From positions 168,932,334-168,996,333 of the forward strand of contig CM040120.1 of the NCBI GenBank assembly GCA_022559845.1: a DNA stretch of 64,000 nucleotides. Direction: 5' to 3'. A program made the translations under genes and the position numbers. Shown piece after piece: positions 46,019 through 56,636 of this stretch. The DNA comes from Amorphophallus konjac (Eukaryota > Streptophyta > Magnoliopsida > Alismatales > Araceae). Position 1 is the first letter of the stretch; each line of letters opens with the position of its first letter. Under the pieces are notes generated by a model. That model was not told where the DNA came from, did not search any database, and was given only the letters and a program-made list of their open reading frames with translations.

Positions 46019-47578
46019 AGCAGAGCTACTGTACGCCTTGAAGTTCAACTTCCAGGCATCCAACAATGCCTCCGAGTACGAAGCCCTTATCTCAGGGGCC
46101 AGGATGGCTCGATGACTTGGAGCCGAGCGAGTCAGGATCCACACCGACTCTCAACTGGTCGCTAGCCAAGTTAACGGTGATTACGAAGCTCGAGAAGGAC
46201 AAATGGTCAAGTACCTCCAGGTGGTCAAGAGGATGGCCCGACTCTTTGAGAGCTTTGAGGTAGTCCGGATCGCTCGGGAGGAAAACTCTCGAGCGGATGC
46301 CTTCTCTCGCCTGGCCTCCTCGCTCGACCTCAAAGGTACACGATCGATCTTCCTCGAAGAGCTCGAGCGACCAAGCATTGAGTCCGAGCTTATGACTGTT
46401 GACACATTACCCCGGAGCGACCGGCGGACTCCCTACATATCCTGGCTCCGGGATTCTCAAGAGCCCACCGACCCTCGGGATGCTCGGAATCTCAAGTACC
46501 AAGCTCGGCATTTTGTCATGCTAGATGAGGCCTTGTACCGCAGATCATTCTTCGATCCCCTCTTCAAATGCATCAGCACCAACGAAGCCAGCCGAGCTAT
46601 TTAAGAAGTACATGAAGGCATCTGCGGCGCGCACCAAGGAGGAGGATCGCTCGCCAGGATCTTGCTTCGGCAGGGTCCCTGGTGGCCCACTCTCCAGTGC
46701 AACTGCACGACCTATGTACAGAAGTGTGATCGATGTCAACGCTTCGACCATCTGAACCATCAGCCTGCAGCGGAGCTCGTCACCCTTGCCGAGCCGTACC
46801 CCTTCGCACGGTGGGGGATCGACATCTTGGGTCTGTTCCCTACGGCTCAAGCTCAGAAGAAGTTCATCATCGTCGCCATCGACTACTTCACCAAGTGGAT
46901 CGAGGCCGAAGCCACCACCAGGATCACCGAGTCAGACGTATGGAGCTTTGTTTGTAAGTCGATCATATGTCATTACGGTGTCCCCCGAGTGATCATGAGT
47001 GATAACGGCCGGCAATTTGATTCGCATTACTTCAGAGACAGATGAGCCAACCTAAATATTCGCAATCACTTCACTTTGGTAGCCCACCCTCAGGCTAACG
47101 GACTGGTCGAGAATGCCAATAAGACTATCTTAAAAGGCATCAAAACCAGGCTCGGTAAGGCCAAGGCAAGCTAGCTCGAGGAACTACCGAGCGTACTATA
47201 GTCGCACCGAACTACTCCAAGAACGGCCACCGGTGAAACACCTTTTCAGCTAGTATATGGCACGGAAGCCGTGATTCCATTAGAGGTCGGCAATCCCTCT
47301 CTCCGAGTCGTCCACTTCAAACCCGAGATAAATGAGCAGAAACTGCGAGAAAACCTTGACTTAGTGGACGAGATCCAAGAGATTGCAATGATCCGAGCAA
47401 CGGAATACTAACGACGCATCACTTAATACTACAACTCCAGAGTCTGAGACAGACACTTCCAGCCAGGGGATTTTCTCTTAAGAAAGGCCGAAGCCTCTCG
47501 ACCACTGGGGGCGGCGAGGAAGCTAGCCCCTACCTGGGAAGGCCCCTACCGAGTGGTCGAGACACTCGGGAAAGGAGC
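46019..47578 (+). pseudogene. pol: F: second half of RNase H and integrase
   Basis: After S1 the frame of F resumes with ASNNASEYEALISGARMA (Glu of the RNase H site), then RIHTDSQLVASQVNG (Asp) and ENSRADAFSRLAS (Asp). The integrase zinc site is HEGICGAH ... CDRCQRF; the core has WGIDILG, IMSDNGRQFD and VENANKTIL, giving D, D and E. The C-terminal part APTWEGPYRVVETLGKGA is cut by D at 47578. Stops lie at 46602-46604, at 47042-47044 after FRDR, and several more to 47420. The length of S1 plus duplication shifts numbering by two bases modulo three, and the frame seen on each side agrees with that. Confidence 0.9.
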
Positions 47579-48930
47579 TGATGGGGACATCGCTTACCAC
47601 TTCCCATTTCTCCAAGGGTCCTGATGCTCGCCATTATGTTCATCTTGATTTTTTGAGTCTTGCTATGTAATTTTCATTTCTTTCTGTGAGTCTTAACCAT
47701 GTAATTTTCCCTTTTATTGAGTCAAGTACCTAAGATAGTGAGTCATCTATCTAAGTCTATGTATCATCAAGTGGCCTAGTGGGTTAATGGGCCACTTCAT
47801 TGGGCTTGGCCCATGGGCGCCCCCTTCCCTTCTTGGTCATTTGTCATTAGTCCAAAAGGTGAGGACTTTTTGTAAATTGTGGGTTTCCTATAAATAGGAC
47901 CCCAATCCCCTCTTGGAGAGGCTAATGAAGTATTGAAGAAAGCTTAGCCACTTGAATTGTCTTCCTCTCTCTCTCTAGCTCTCTCTCTAGCTCTCTCTCA
48001 CTAAAAGGGGTGAACCCCTCTCTCTCTCCCCTCCCTTCTCTCTCCAAAATTCACACCACCCTCTCTCTCCTCTCCTTGCCACCTCATCTGCCACATCAGC
48101 CTCCCACCCCTTCACCTTCCCAAGGCACTTAACTCCACTTCAATTTCCCCCACTTCCCAAGCAACCCTTCCCCTTCCCCATACAACCCTTAATTTTCCCA
48201 AGAGAGAATCCCCTCTCCCAAGTAACCTTTCCCCTCCCAAGACAACCCCTCCACCTCCCTAGGCCACCATTAACCCCACCATTAACCCATCACACCAATT
48301 CCAAAGGAAGCCCTCCCCATTCCCCAAGCTACTTGCGCCCCCATCTCCCCACCACCTCCCCCATGGCCATTTGCGCACCCAACCCCTCCCCCTGCTAGCT
48401 CCGCCCCTGGCCTCCACCTCACCACCCCTTCCCACCTCCCAAACCCCTCCCCTCCACCAAAGCATCCACATCCCTTACCCCTCCACCAATGAAATCACCC
48501 CCTCCACCTTTTCACTCTCCTCATTTGCATATAGCTGAAGACCAGCAGGCTGACAGTCTGTAGCAGCACCGTCCCAGTCTCCATCCTGGATTTCCTGGGG
48601 GCGTGGCCTACATCGACAGAAAGCTCTCCCAGTCGTCTTCGCAGGCGAGGTGGTTTCATCTCAATCCGAGGTCGGAGCTGCCCAGGAGAGCCATTCTTCG
48701 CCAACTGTGCAGATCCAGTCCGATCTGCAACCAGAAGTGACTTGCAGGAGCTCCCACTGCCACACCCTCAACTTATGGAGGCGCCAATTGGTTGAGAGCT
48801 GCTACCACGAGTCTTCCACCCCCACCAACAAGCGGCGTCCCGTTCGGCATCAGGAAGTGCCTTTTCCAATTTTTCTCCCCCGGGTGCGCAGAGAGTCCGT
48901 TTGGGTCCTGCCCCGACACTGCCTCACTCT
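47579..48930 (+). repeat. D: first 1.35 kb of a chromovirus LTR
   Basis: It begins TGATGGGGACATCG within the F integrase and has the layout of S1: 'tgtaattttcccttttattgag', TATA in 'cctataaataggacccc' (about 47888), CT microsatellite, C-rich leader, and 'ggtggtttcatc' near 48650. It breaks off near 48930 where sequence of the opposite orientation begins. Its U5 part and any internal region are absent. Confidence 0.78.
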
Positions 48931-49327
48931 AGTGGGATTTGGAATTAGATTTCAATATTCATGCAATGGTTCATTAGTTCCAAATGATGGGAATGGGGTC
49001 CTATATATAGAAACCCACATTTTTACAAAAGTCCCTGACATTTGACTCAATGACAAATAACCGAAGGGGTAGGGGCGCCCTTGGGCCAAGCCCAATGAAT
49101 TGGGGCCAATAGCCTAACAAACCAACCTAATGACACAATACTTAGGAAAATGACTCACTAACCTAGGTACATGACTCAAATAAAGGGAAAATTACATGAT
49201 ATTGACTCAAAGAAAATGTGAAGATTACATGACTAGACTCAAAAATACATGACTAACATAATGGCGCTTGCCAACGAATAATCTGAGTCCGGAGAAAATA
49301 TGGAGGGGCAAGGGATGCCCTCATCAT
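48931..49327 (-). repeat. B 3' LTR, first 0.4 kb only
   Basis: In sense it runs from TGATGAGGGCATCCC (49327) down to TCCCACTAGA near 48928, closely matching the B 5' LTR start (54481 down to about 54091). The remaining 1.9 kb of this LTR is missing and replaced by D in opposite orientation. The two sides share 'tctagtggga' at the junction. Confidence 0.82.
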
Positions 49328-49546
49328 ACCCCCGGGGTGGGGAAAACTCGACCCCGTCGAGTTTGGGTCCACCAGGGAAGTAGTACATCGAACTGCGGCT
49401 CTGGGCGATCCATGATCTCCATACTCAACCCGCGACCATAGTCGGGGAACGGTGCTTCAGCTCGACAAAGTGACTCGGTCATACCCTCATGCTGGCGATG
49501 GGATCTTGCTTGCCTAGTATTGCCGCCATGTGCTCACGTCGGGCTC
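49328..49546 (-). pseudogene. pol: B: end of the chromodomain-like remnant
   Basis: Collinear with A 23051-23260. In sense it ends at GGGTCGAGTTTTCCCC before a weak purine tract CGGGGGTA and the LTR. Frames are broken. Where K has GGGGAGAAT as polypurine tract, A (TAGGGTA) and B have eroded forms. Confidence 0.5.
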
Positions 49547-51478
49547 TCAGGCTATTTGTGGTGGCACTCTGAGGGTGTCTCTCACAAGGGTAGGTGTAAG
49601 CTCGAGGCACTCACTAGGATCCACCGCGGTGCCCTTAGAGGGTGCCGGATCCGCCACATGGGAAGTGGGGTGAATCCCAAAACCCATTTGAAAGTCCAAC
49701 CCATAAGCTGGGTTGCCAAAGCCACTCAGATCTTGGCAAGGTCCAAGTCCTCGTGCCCTCAGATTGGAGGTGACCCTAAAGTAGAGCCACTCCAAAGCCA
49801 TCATCACCAAGTTGTCAACTTGGAACTCAAAGTGGTGCTTAGGAGTTTGTGCTCGCTTCTTGTGAATCCCACCGCTTGTTGCTTGATACTTGCTTGAATG
49901 CATATGCCATGCACTATGATGCGATGTGAGTTGACAATGTATGGTATGCAAAGGTGGTCCAGGACAACCACATATAGACCTATCATGCATTGATGTTATA
50001 AGGACGTTGAATGATTTGGGAGGACCGGGGCATCCATAGGTATACATGGTGGTGACAAATGCTGGGGGACCCGGACATCCATGTATGCTCCTTTCATGCT
50101 TATGACTCATGATGAAAGAGGGTGGACCATTACATCCAAATATGGTCCACTTATGCTTCCTACTTGACATGTGGGTGATGTGGATGAATATACCCGACGG
50201 ACTAATCATGCCAAGCGGTGTGATGTGCCAAGACATATGAATTCCTTTCCCAAAGATGACTTTCTCATGTGGGATGGTGTGGTGGCCTTTGAGCTTCCAC
50301 TCAAAAGGGTCGAAGAGATCTAGGTAGGTGGATATGGGGTGGGGCACTTTCTTGGTCTCTATGCGGGTGTTGCCTAAGGTCATGATTTCTATGGTGTAAC
50401 CTGGGTCATGGATGAGGTGGGCTTGGCCCAACATGGTGGGTGGGGGTAGGAAAGGGTGGGTGGTGGGTGATGTGGGTGGGTCACGTGGGTACCCATACTC
50501 CCAAAGGAAGGGATCAAAGGGGTCATGGACTGGGTTTCCTAGAAGAAGAGACTCTATGCCCACATGGTCTTCACACAGTGGGTCCTCCTCCCTCAAGGTA
50601 ATTGGACCAAGGTCGTTAGTGGGCCAGTCGATCAAGGTACTTGGGATCTTAATGGAAGTGTAGTGGATCATGATGGGTTTTTCATCCATAGGGAGAATGA
50701 GAAGGAGGTCACTAGTGTAGCAACCAATGGTGAAGACCGAGGTGATAGAACCATCACATGGGTGGATGAGACTAAGGCTTTTTGGGTGGGCCTTTCCTAA
50801 GGTCAATGACCAAGTCAACCCTAGTTGCCATTCTAAACCCTTGAGAAGATCATCCCAACCTTCTACCTCATAGTAGGATTGGATTGTGGTGTGATAGGAG
50901 TGGAGGGGGGTAATTTGGGATGGATATCCCAATGGTGAGAGAGGTGGGGGTGAGCTAGGAAGGGTGGGTCCTTGTTTGAGCCATTGGAGTATGACTTCAT
51001 TCATGGTGAAGGTGTGTGGCTTTTGAGGATCCGGACTAGGAGAGGTGGGTGGAAGTGGAGGTTCTTGGATTTCCTCTAGGGTAGGTTTTTGTTCGGGACT
51101 AGCATCTATTTTCATGTGGATGGGTGTGTGGGTTTCAATTCCTAGTGTTAATGGGTTGGGTAGGTCTAATGCGGGAGAATTGGTGATAGCTGGAGCATGG
51201 TGCACTTGGGGTGGTGGGCAAGGGTGGTCTTGGATTTGGATAGGAAGGGGAAGTAGAGGAGGCCTAGGTTGGGGAAAGATTGGTGTAGGAAGCGGGAGGT
51301 GGGTTGGGTGACAAGATTTGGGTTGATGGGTTTTGGGAGATGTGTCCCTTTTTGGGGACGATGGTGAGGTTGCGGTGGTGGCCAAGGGGGCTTGTGGGGT
51401 ACGGGTTTGGTGAGGGGATTTGGATTTGGGGGTGGAGGCCATTATGGGCCTAGGTGGAGGGGTGGACATGGGGTCCAA
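49547..51478 (-). CDS. B: open frame with proline-rich region, GCxGPP repeats and integrase C-terminal tail (643 aa)
   Basis: Residues 1-180 are proline-rich. Residues 190-420 are of unknown kind (QSYYEVEGWDDLLKGLEWQL, GCYTSDLLLILP, YLDLFDPFEWKLKG). GCNGPP/GCPGPP occurs at 448, 467, 482 and 503, mostly after H-(K/E/D)-(W/R)-(T/S). From about 540 the sequence matches the Ty3/gypsy integrase C-terminus with point changes: EFQVDNLVMM for the GDLV block, GLGPCQDL for the GPxxV block, GFGIHPTSHVADPAPSKGTA for the FNVADL block. The frame follows the Gag domain of B in another frame, so a Gag fusion is likely in the source element. Middle part: no known family. Whether it is ever translated is open. 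Confidence 0.7.
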   Translation of the reverse strand: MDPMSTPPPRPIMASTPKSKSPHQTRTPQAPLATTATSPSSPKRDTSPKTHQPKSCHPTHLPLPTPIFPQPRPPLLPLPIQIQDHPCPPPQVHHAPAITNSPALDLPNPLTLGIETHTPIHMKIDASPEQKPTLEEIQEPPLPPTSPSPDPQKPHTFTMNEVILQWLKQGPTLPSSPPPLSPLGYPSQITPLHSYHTTIQSYYEVEGWDDLLKGLEWQLGLTWSLTLGKAHPKSLSLIHPCDGSITSVFTIGCYTSDLLLILPMDEKPIMIHYTSIKIPSTLIDWPTNDLGPITLREEDPLCEDHVGIESLLLGNPVHDPFDPFLWEYGYPRDPPTSPTTHPFLPPPTMLGQAHLIHDPGYTIEIMTLGNTRIETKKVPHPISTYLDLFDPFEWKLKGHHTIPHEKVIFGKGIHMSWHITPLGMISPSGIFIHITHMSSRKHKWTIFGCNGPPSFIMSHKHERSIHGCPGPPAFVTTMYTYGCPGPPKSFNVLITSMHDRSICGCPGPPLHTIHCQLTSHHSAWHMHSSKYQATSGGIHKKRAQTPKHHFEFQVDNLVMMALEWLYFRVTSNLRARGLGPCQDLSGFGNPAYGLDFQMGFGIHPTSHVADPAPSKGTAVDPSECLELTPTLVRDTLRVPPQIA

Positions 51479-52160
51479 TTGGGTATGTGGACATATAGTT
51501 GTGGTGAGGACTTGGATGTAGGATGTAGATGTTGTGGTTGGAGTAGGAGAGGTGGGAAATGGTGGGAATACGTGATTAGGGTCTTGGGTTGGCCAAGGGG
51601 AAATGAAGGAGTTGAAATGCTCTTTGGGCTTTGGTGTTGGGAATGGGAGGGGAAAATATATCTAGCCCTAAGTTGTTCCTTCATGTCCCCCCATGTTGTG
51701 AGGGGAGTTTCCCTTCTAATTATCCTTAAGCCTTCAATTTTCAACCAATGAGTGTGGGCCCGTTTGGTAAGTTGCAATTTGGCAAATCGACTTTCTCATC
51801 CTCAGACATGGGATACCAAGTGAAGTAATGGTCCATCGAGACTTCCCACTCTAAATAGTCACTAGGTTGAGTTCCATCAAATATGGGAGGTGGGGAACAT
51901 GTCCTTCTATCGTCCGTCCTTGGGGCGGGCCCATTTTCTCCAAATTGGTTGAGTCGACCAGATATATTATCAAGCCGCTCATTGGCATGGGTCAAGGCCT
52001 TCATGAGGTAGTTGACATGGCCAGGGAGGTTATGTGTGTTAGTGGTAGGCATCCCTTGGTGGTTTGGACTTATCGAGAGGGCCGATTGGTAAGGTCGGTA
52101 TGAGGTGGCCATACTAGGGGACAAGAGTGATGCACTTGAAGACTCTAAATGCATATACAT
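51442..52160 (-). pseudogene. gag: B: Gag domain protein, frameshifted
   Basis: The start ATG at 52160 gives MYMHLESSSASLLSPSMATS, then NYLMKALTHANERLDN, PPIFDGTQPSDYLEWEVSMD and YPMSEDEKV. There a base is lost relative to A, near 51790, and the Gag domain continues in the next frame (MQLTKRAHTHWLKIEGLRII, TTWGDMKEQLRARY) from 51777. Apart from that shift it is the same protein as in A. No zinc knuckle is present. Confidence 0.85.
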
Positions 52161-52198
52161 GCCCTAGGACCAACTTGATAGAGATAAGTTGTGAACTT

Positions 52199-52210
52199 GC
52201 TCTGATACCA
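52199..52210 (-). other. B primer-binding site
   Basis: TGGTATCAGAGC on the minus strand, two bases from the LTR end. Confidence 0.92.
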
Positions 52211-52344
52211 CTTGATGTAAAACCGACCTAAGACCTATGATGATGTGATGAAGATGTTTTGATACACTTGATGTGAGACCAACTAGGATTCTATGATGAT
52301 GATACCAATTGATGTGAGACCGACCTTAGACCTAAGTATGCAAG
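52211..52344 (-). repeat. Threefold repeat of the LTR end in B
   Basis: Plus-strand copies 'cttgatgtaaaaccgacc', 'cttgatgtgagaccaact' and 'attgatgtgagaccgacc' start near 52211, 52268 and 52309, each followed by 'ta(a/g)..c.ta'. The outermost copy abuts the PBS. Each contains the terminal TGATGT (ACATCA in sense). Confidence 0.8.
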
Positions 52345-54481
52345 CATTCGGGTTAGGCAGCGGACTCACACTAGCGACTCACTCGCTTGGCGCACGTTAG
52401 TGCCCGAAGGCGACTTGGTGATGATGGAGAGGGTCCGAGGTGCGACCTTGGTTCTCCAAGGGTCGGCTAGCTTATTGCGGACCCCAAATGGGCCAAGGGA
52501 AGCCCAAATCATGGGCGGCCAACACACCAAGGGTGTGGGTTGAGTGGAAGCTCTCACAACTCACCCGCGGTGGTCACTCAATTTGGTGGCAATTTAAAAT
52601 CGGACACTCTCTCACCGTCGACGGAGTAACTATAGCAATACTAAGCTAAGCAAGTCCATTACAGCAATGAGAGATGTTCAGGAGCTCACCTAGCTGGCGT
52701 GAAGACACCGATTCCGGCCGGAGATGGGGGCGAGCGGGGAGGCGAGGGTATGCACCCGCACACCGCGTCGGTGTTGCTTCAACCTGAAATTGAAAGGAGT
52801 ACAGCACTACACCCCATGCAAGGGAGGGATCTTGGGGAAGGGAAACCAAAGAATACACCCAATTACTACCTCCACACAGGGAGGGGCCTTCAGCCGGCCA
52901 AGCGGGGAGGGGAGAAAGTGATGAAAACACAAGAGAAGAAGCCGATGCCGAATCTGTCCAGTTCTGTGAGTGCTGACAAGGGACTGAAGAATTGATTGCT
53001 CCGACTGCTACCGAATTTTGTTGGGGACGAAACCAACTGGAAAATCTTCGTAGGATGTCGGGGAAGTTGTCCAAATTTTGTTAATTTCTTCTGTCTCCGC
53101 TGCTGGTCTGGGTGGATGCCCGAACATGGAGGCAGAGTCTCGGACTGGCAGCTCCTAGTTTCTAACTTCAGGTTGCAGAGGATGCCCCGACAGGTCCCGA
53201 ACTCGGAATCAAGCAACGTCAGAGTCGTTGGAACCGTGGATGAGTTCTATTTGCATAAAAACTAACGGTGAAGCCAAACAATGCCGGAGAAGACCAGGGG
53301 ACTCTGAACAATGATGACAGGTCGGTGCAGACTGTGGGTAGCAGACCCGCATAGCTGAGGGAGAAAATTGATAACTTTGGATCACGAACGTCGATCGAAG
53401 TTACGCTTCTTGATTCTGAAAGTAGACAGGGCGAGGAAGAACTTTGCAGAAGCGCTCTTGAACTGATTCTTCCAAGGTTCGTCGTGGTGAAGCTTCTACT
53501 CCGGTTCTGGTACTCAGCAGGGGCAGCTCTGCGCAGTTATGGGAGAACAGAGCTCCCGGGCAGCACACAGCTCGGATGAAGATGAAACCACTTCCGTTGC
53601 GAAGAAGACAAGAGGATGCTTCCGTGGATAGCTCTTGGGTCTTCAAACTCGCTGGGATGTGGTCGGAGTCGCTGCTGCAAGTTGCTGGTCTTCTGCAGGT
53701 CGCCAGCTGCAACCTAGTAGTATCAAATGGTGTTGGAGTGGGGCAAGGAAGAATGGTGGAGATGAGAGAGAGAGGGGGGGTGCGACCCTAACCAAGGGGA
53801 GGGGTCTTGGGGGTGCCCTAGGGCTGTGGAGGGAAGGAGGATTTGAATTCAAATGGCCTAGGGAAGTGGTGGGTTGTATGGGGGAGAGGGAAGGGTGCTT
53901 GGGGAAGTGGGTAGGGTAGTTGGGGGTTGGAGGGTGGCCTAGTGATTGGGGAATTCCACCTTGGGGTTGGGGGGGAGTTAAATGAGTGTATGGGGAAGGG
54001 GAGGGGTCTTAATGAGAGGTGAATGGGGAGGAGAGAGAAAATTTCGAATTTTGGGGTTGGGGAAGAGAGAGAGAGAGAGAGAGAGAGAGATCTAGTGGGA
54101 TTTGGAATTGGATTTCAATATTCCTGCAATGGTTCATTAGTTCCAAATGATGGGAATGGGGTCCTATATATAGGAAACCCACATTTTTACAAAAGTCCCT
54201 GACATTTGACTCAATGACAAATAACCGAAGGGGTAGGGGCGCCCTTGGGCCAAGCCCAATGAATTGGGCCCAATAGCCTAACAAACCAACCTAATGACAC
54301 AATACTTAGGAAAATGACTCACTAACCTAGGTACATGACTCAAATAAAGGGAAAATTACATGATATTGACTCAAAGAAAATGTGAAGATTACATGAAAAA
54401 TACATGACTAACATAATGGCGCTTGCCGATGAACAATCCGAGTCCGGAGAAAATGTGGAGGGGCAAGGGATGCCCTCATCA
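52213..54481 (-). repeat. B 5' LTR (2269 bp)
   Basis: In sense it starts TGATGAGGGCATCCC at 54481 and ends ...TTTTACATCA at 52213. TATATA lies near 54166-54172, a GA tract at about 54067-54090, and the U5 block 'gaatcggtgtcttcac' near 52700. The last 130 bases are a threefold repeat (52211-52344). It sits inside LTR C. Confidence 0.88.
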
Positions 54482-54684
54482 GGTGCTTAGGAAGTGGTGT
54501 TGGGTAGGTTGTAGTTGGGTGGTGGGGCTTTGATTGGTGGAGCTTCCTTGGGACAAGGTGAGGAGTAAAGAGGGGTTATAGGAAGTTGTGGGGAGTTAAT
54601 GGAGGTGGGTGGGGGTTGGAAGAGGTTGGGAGGGGGGGAGGAGAGATTGAGGAGTTCGCCCCTATCTTTGTTGGGAGAGAGAAG

Positions 54685-54715
<31 letters not shown>

Positions 54716-55101
54716 GAGGGGAGAGATTGGGAGACTTAAAAGGGATTTCTTCAATATTTATCAAAAGGTGATTACATGGAGAGAGATGGGGCCTATTTAT
54801 AGGCAACCATTCTTTACATGACCAAAATGACCCTGACATTAAGACAAAAGACCCAACAAGTCCTAGACTCAACCCATTAGGCCCACACTAAGGTACTAAG
54901 GCCCAATTACACAAAATAAGAGAAATAGACTAGACACCATGACTCAATAAAAGAAACTACATAAGATAAGACTCAATAAAATGAAAATACATAAGATGGG
55001 ATCATGGAAAAGGAAGATAACATGTAGAGATCATAGCCATCCCATATCAAAACTATGCAGGCAACCCGAGCTAGAGGGAGTGTCGTGAGATGCCCTCATC
55101 A
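54482..55101 (-). repeat. C: first 0.6 kb of another chromovirus LTR, interrupted by B
   Basis: In sense it starts TGATGAGGGCATCTC at 55101 and includes 'gcctataaataggcccc' (about 54791-54806), then GA tracts (54688-54712) and C-rich leader before B cuts it at 54482. It is inserted in the F 3' LTR: GAGGC follows at 55102. The rest of C is absent left of B. Confidence 0.75.
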
Positions 55102-55771
55102 GAGGCCCAACTCCTTGAAGTGGTTACCCCTTGGGTCCACTCAATATAAGCCCAATAACTCACTCAGAACAAGCACTTCCTAGGCGGCCTTCGGGTTGAG
55201 AAGTCCGAGCATCAGTTCGACCGGGAGAGCTCTATCGGAGCCCCACATTCTCTGCCTTAATCATGTACTTATTGCTCGGGAGGCCCCTCTAGAGTCAGTG
55301 CCTCATGCTTAGGCCAACTGATGGAAGCTTATTAATATGGCCGTTACGTGTCCCTTAAAAGCCAGGAGCTCAAGGGGACAGGGGAAACCAAGAGTCCGTG
55401 GGCTATAAAGAGGCCATGAGAAGGACATAACCCCCCCCCCCCAAATCTCCTCAGCTTGTAGGGATCATTCACTTGATGAGCCACTATTTAAACTGGAAGA
55501 ACCCTACCGAAGAAAGGTAAGAGACTCCAAAAACACTGAGCATGAATCACTTCACCTCTTGGTGGAGAGGGTCTCGCATCCCCATATTCCTCCTGATTCT
55601 TCCCTTCACACCAGTGCTCCACTACACCTGCTGACTTGAGCATCAGAGGGTCTTCCCCGGGGTTCCAACCCTGGGCACCTCTGACGTGTTTCCCTTCTTA
55701 CAGTTCATACTTCAAGTATATGTAGACATCTACTTCCCAGCTCAGGAGTAATGCGAGATCGCCCCTCTTCA
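55102..55771 (+). repeat. F 3' LTR, last 670 bp
   Basis: It matches 28586-29252 closely, including the poly-C run (55431-55442) and the end ...CGCCCCTCTTCA. The first about 120 bp and the sequence before the LTR are missing on the left of C. Confidence 0.88.
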
Positions 55772-55775
55772 CATG

Positions 55776-56636
55776 ATTAGCCAAGGCAAGCTGAGTTTTG
55801 ATCCTTAATCATGCATTAAGACTTAATGCTCTTAAGTTCGTTGCCCGTACAAAAATTATCGACTAAATCAATCGACCGTTCCCCTATTTCGGTCGACCGA
55901 AATAAACAACATCAGAAGCTTCTTTCAGGGGGTCGATGCAACTTCCTTGTTGCGTCGATGCAGTGTTGCTAAGGAGGACTACAGGTGGTTGGATTCGAAT
56001 GAATAGCTCTTGATGCATCGATGCATAGCTTCACCAGGTCGAGGCTGAGCGTAACAATACATATCTTGAACGCTGATGAATCAGATCAGTAGCTTGCGGC
56101 TTCGACCTGCCCTTATGAATGCTCCAATTTCTCCTTCTAGTGCTTCGACCTTGTTGACTTCAATTTGCTAGTTCCGAGCTGAGTGCATCGATGCACTCCC
56201 CTGATGCATCGAGGTAGTGTGAGGATAGAACCTTCGAACAACTGACTTTAAGTATGGGCTTCTGACTTGATGCATTGATGCGGCTTCTGATGCTTCGACT
56301 TAGTTGCATTTTGAAACTCGAACCTTGACTAGTGCTTCGGTGCACCATTCTAGTGCTTTGATGTAATATGACTTGTAGGCTGTTATTGTGCTTGATGCAT
56401 CGGTGCACTTCTTTGATGCATCGATGCAGTTCTTCTTAGGCATACCACTGTGGTCTTGACTGCATTGAGGCAGTGACCGTCCTGTTTCGACATTCCCAGC
56501 TTCCATCTATACTTTTGAAAGTTTCTTCTTGACTTAAAATAAATTTTCCCTATTCCAGAGCACCTGCAATGAAAAACTGTTATTATTAGCAAGTAAACCA
56601 TATTGCATTGACATCATCAAAACATAGAATTGAACA
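55776..56636 (-). repeat. G 3' LTR, U3 side, with TGCATCGATGCA dyads
   Basis: It continues the LTR broken at 20644. In sense it starts TGTTCAATTCTATG at 56636 next to a purine tract. The palindrome TGCATCGATGCA is perfect at 56014-56025, 56184-56195 and 56417-56428. Near copies lie at about 55930-55965, 56206-56217, 56271-56301, 56333-56370 and 56395-56408. CGACCG/CGGTCG pairs at 55875-55897. All lie upstream of the TATA-like site in sense. Confidence 0.82.

Larger units (their letters stand above)
20645..55771 (+). mobile_element. F: Tat-type Ty3/gypsy element, plus strand, heavily interrupted
   Basis: F is flanked by CATG (20641-20644 and 55772-55775) inside the G LTR. Its own parts are the 5' LTR (20645-20656 plus 28475-29252), PBS, gag, protease, RT, RNase H (split by S1), integrase (46019-47578) and a 3' LTR fragment (55102-55771). 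Insertions are A, S1 with E inside, D, and C with B inside. The integrase end and 3' untranslated part are missing between D and C. TSD of 4 bp is one short of the usual five. Confidence 0.78.
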
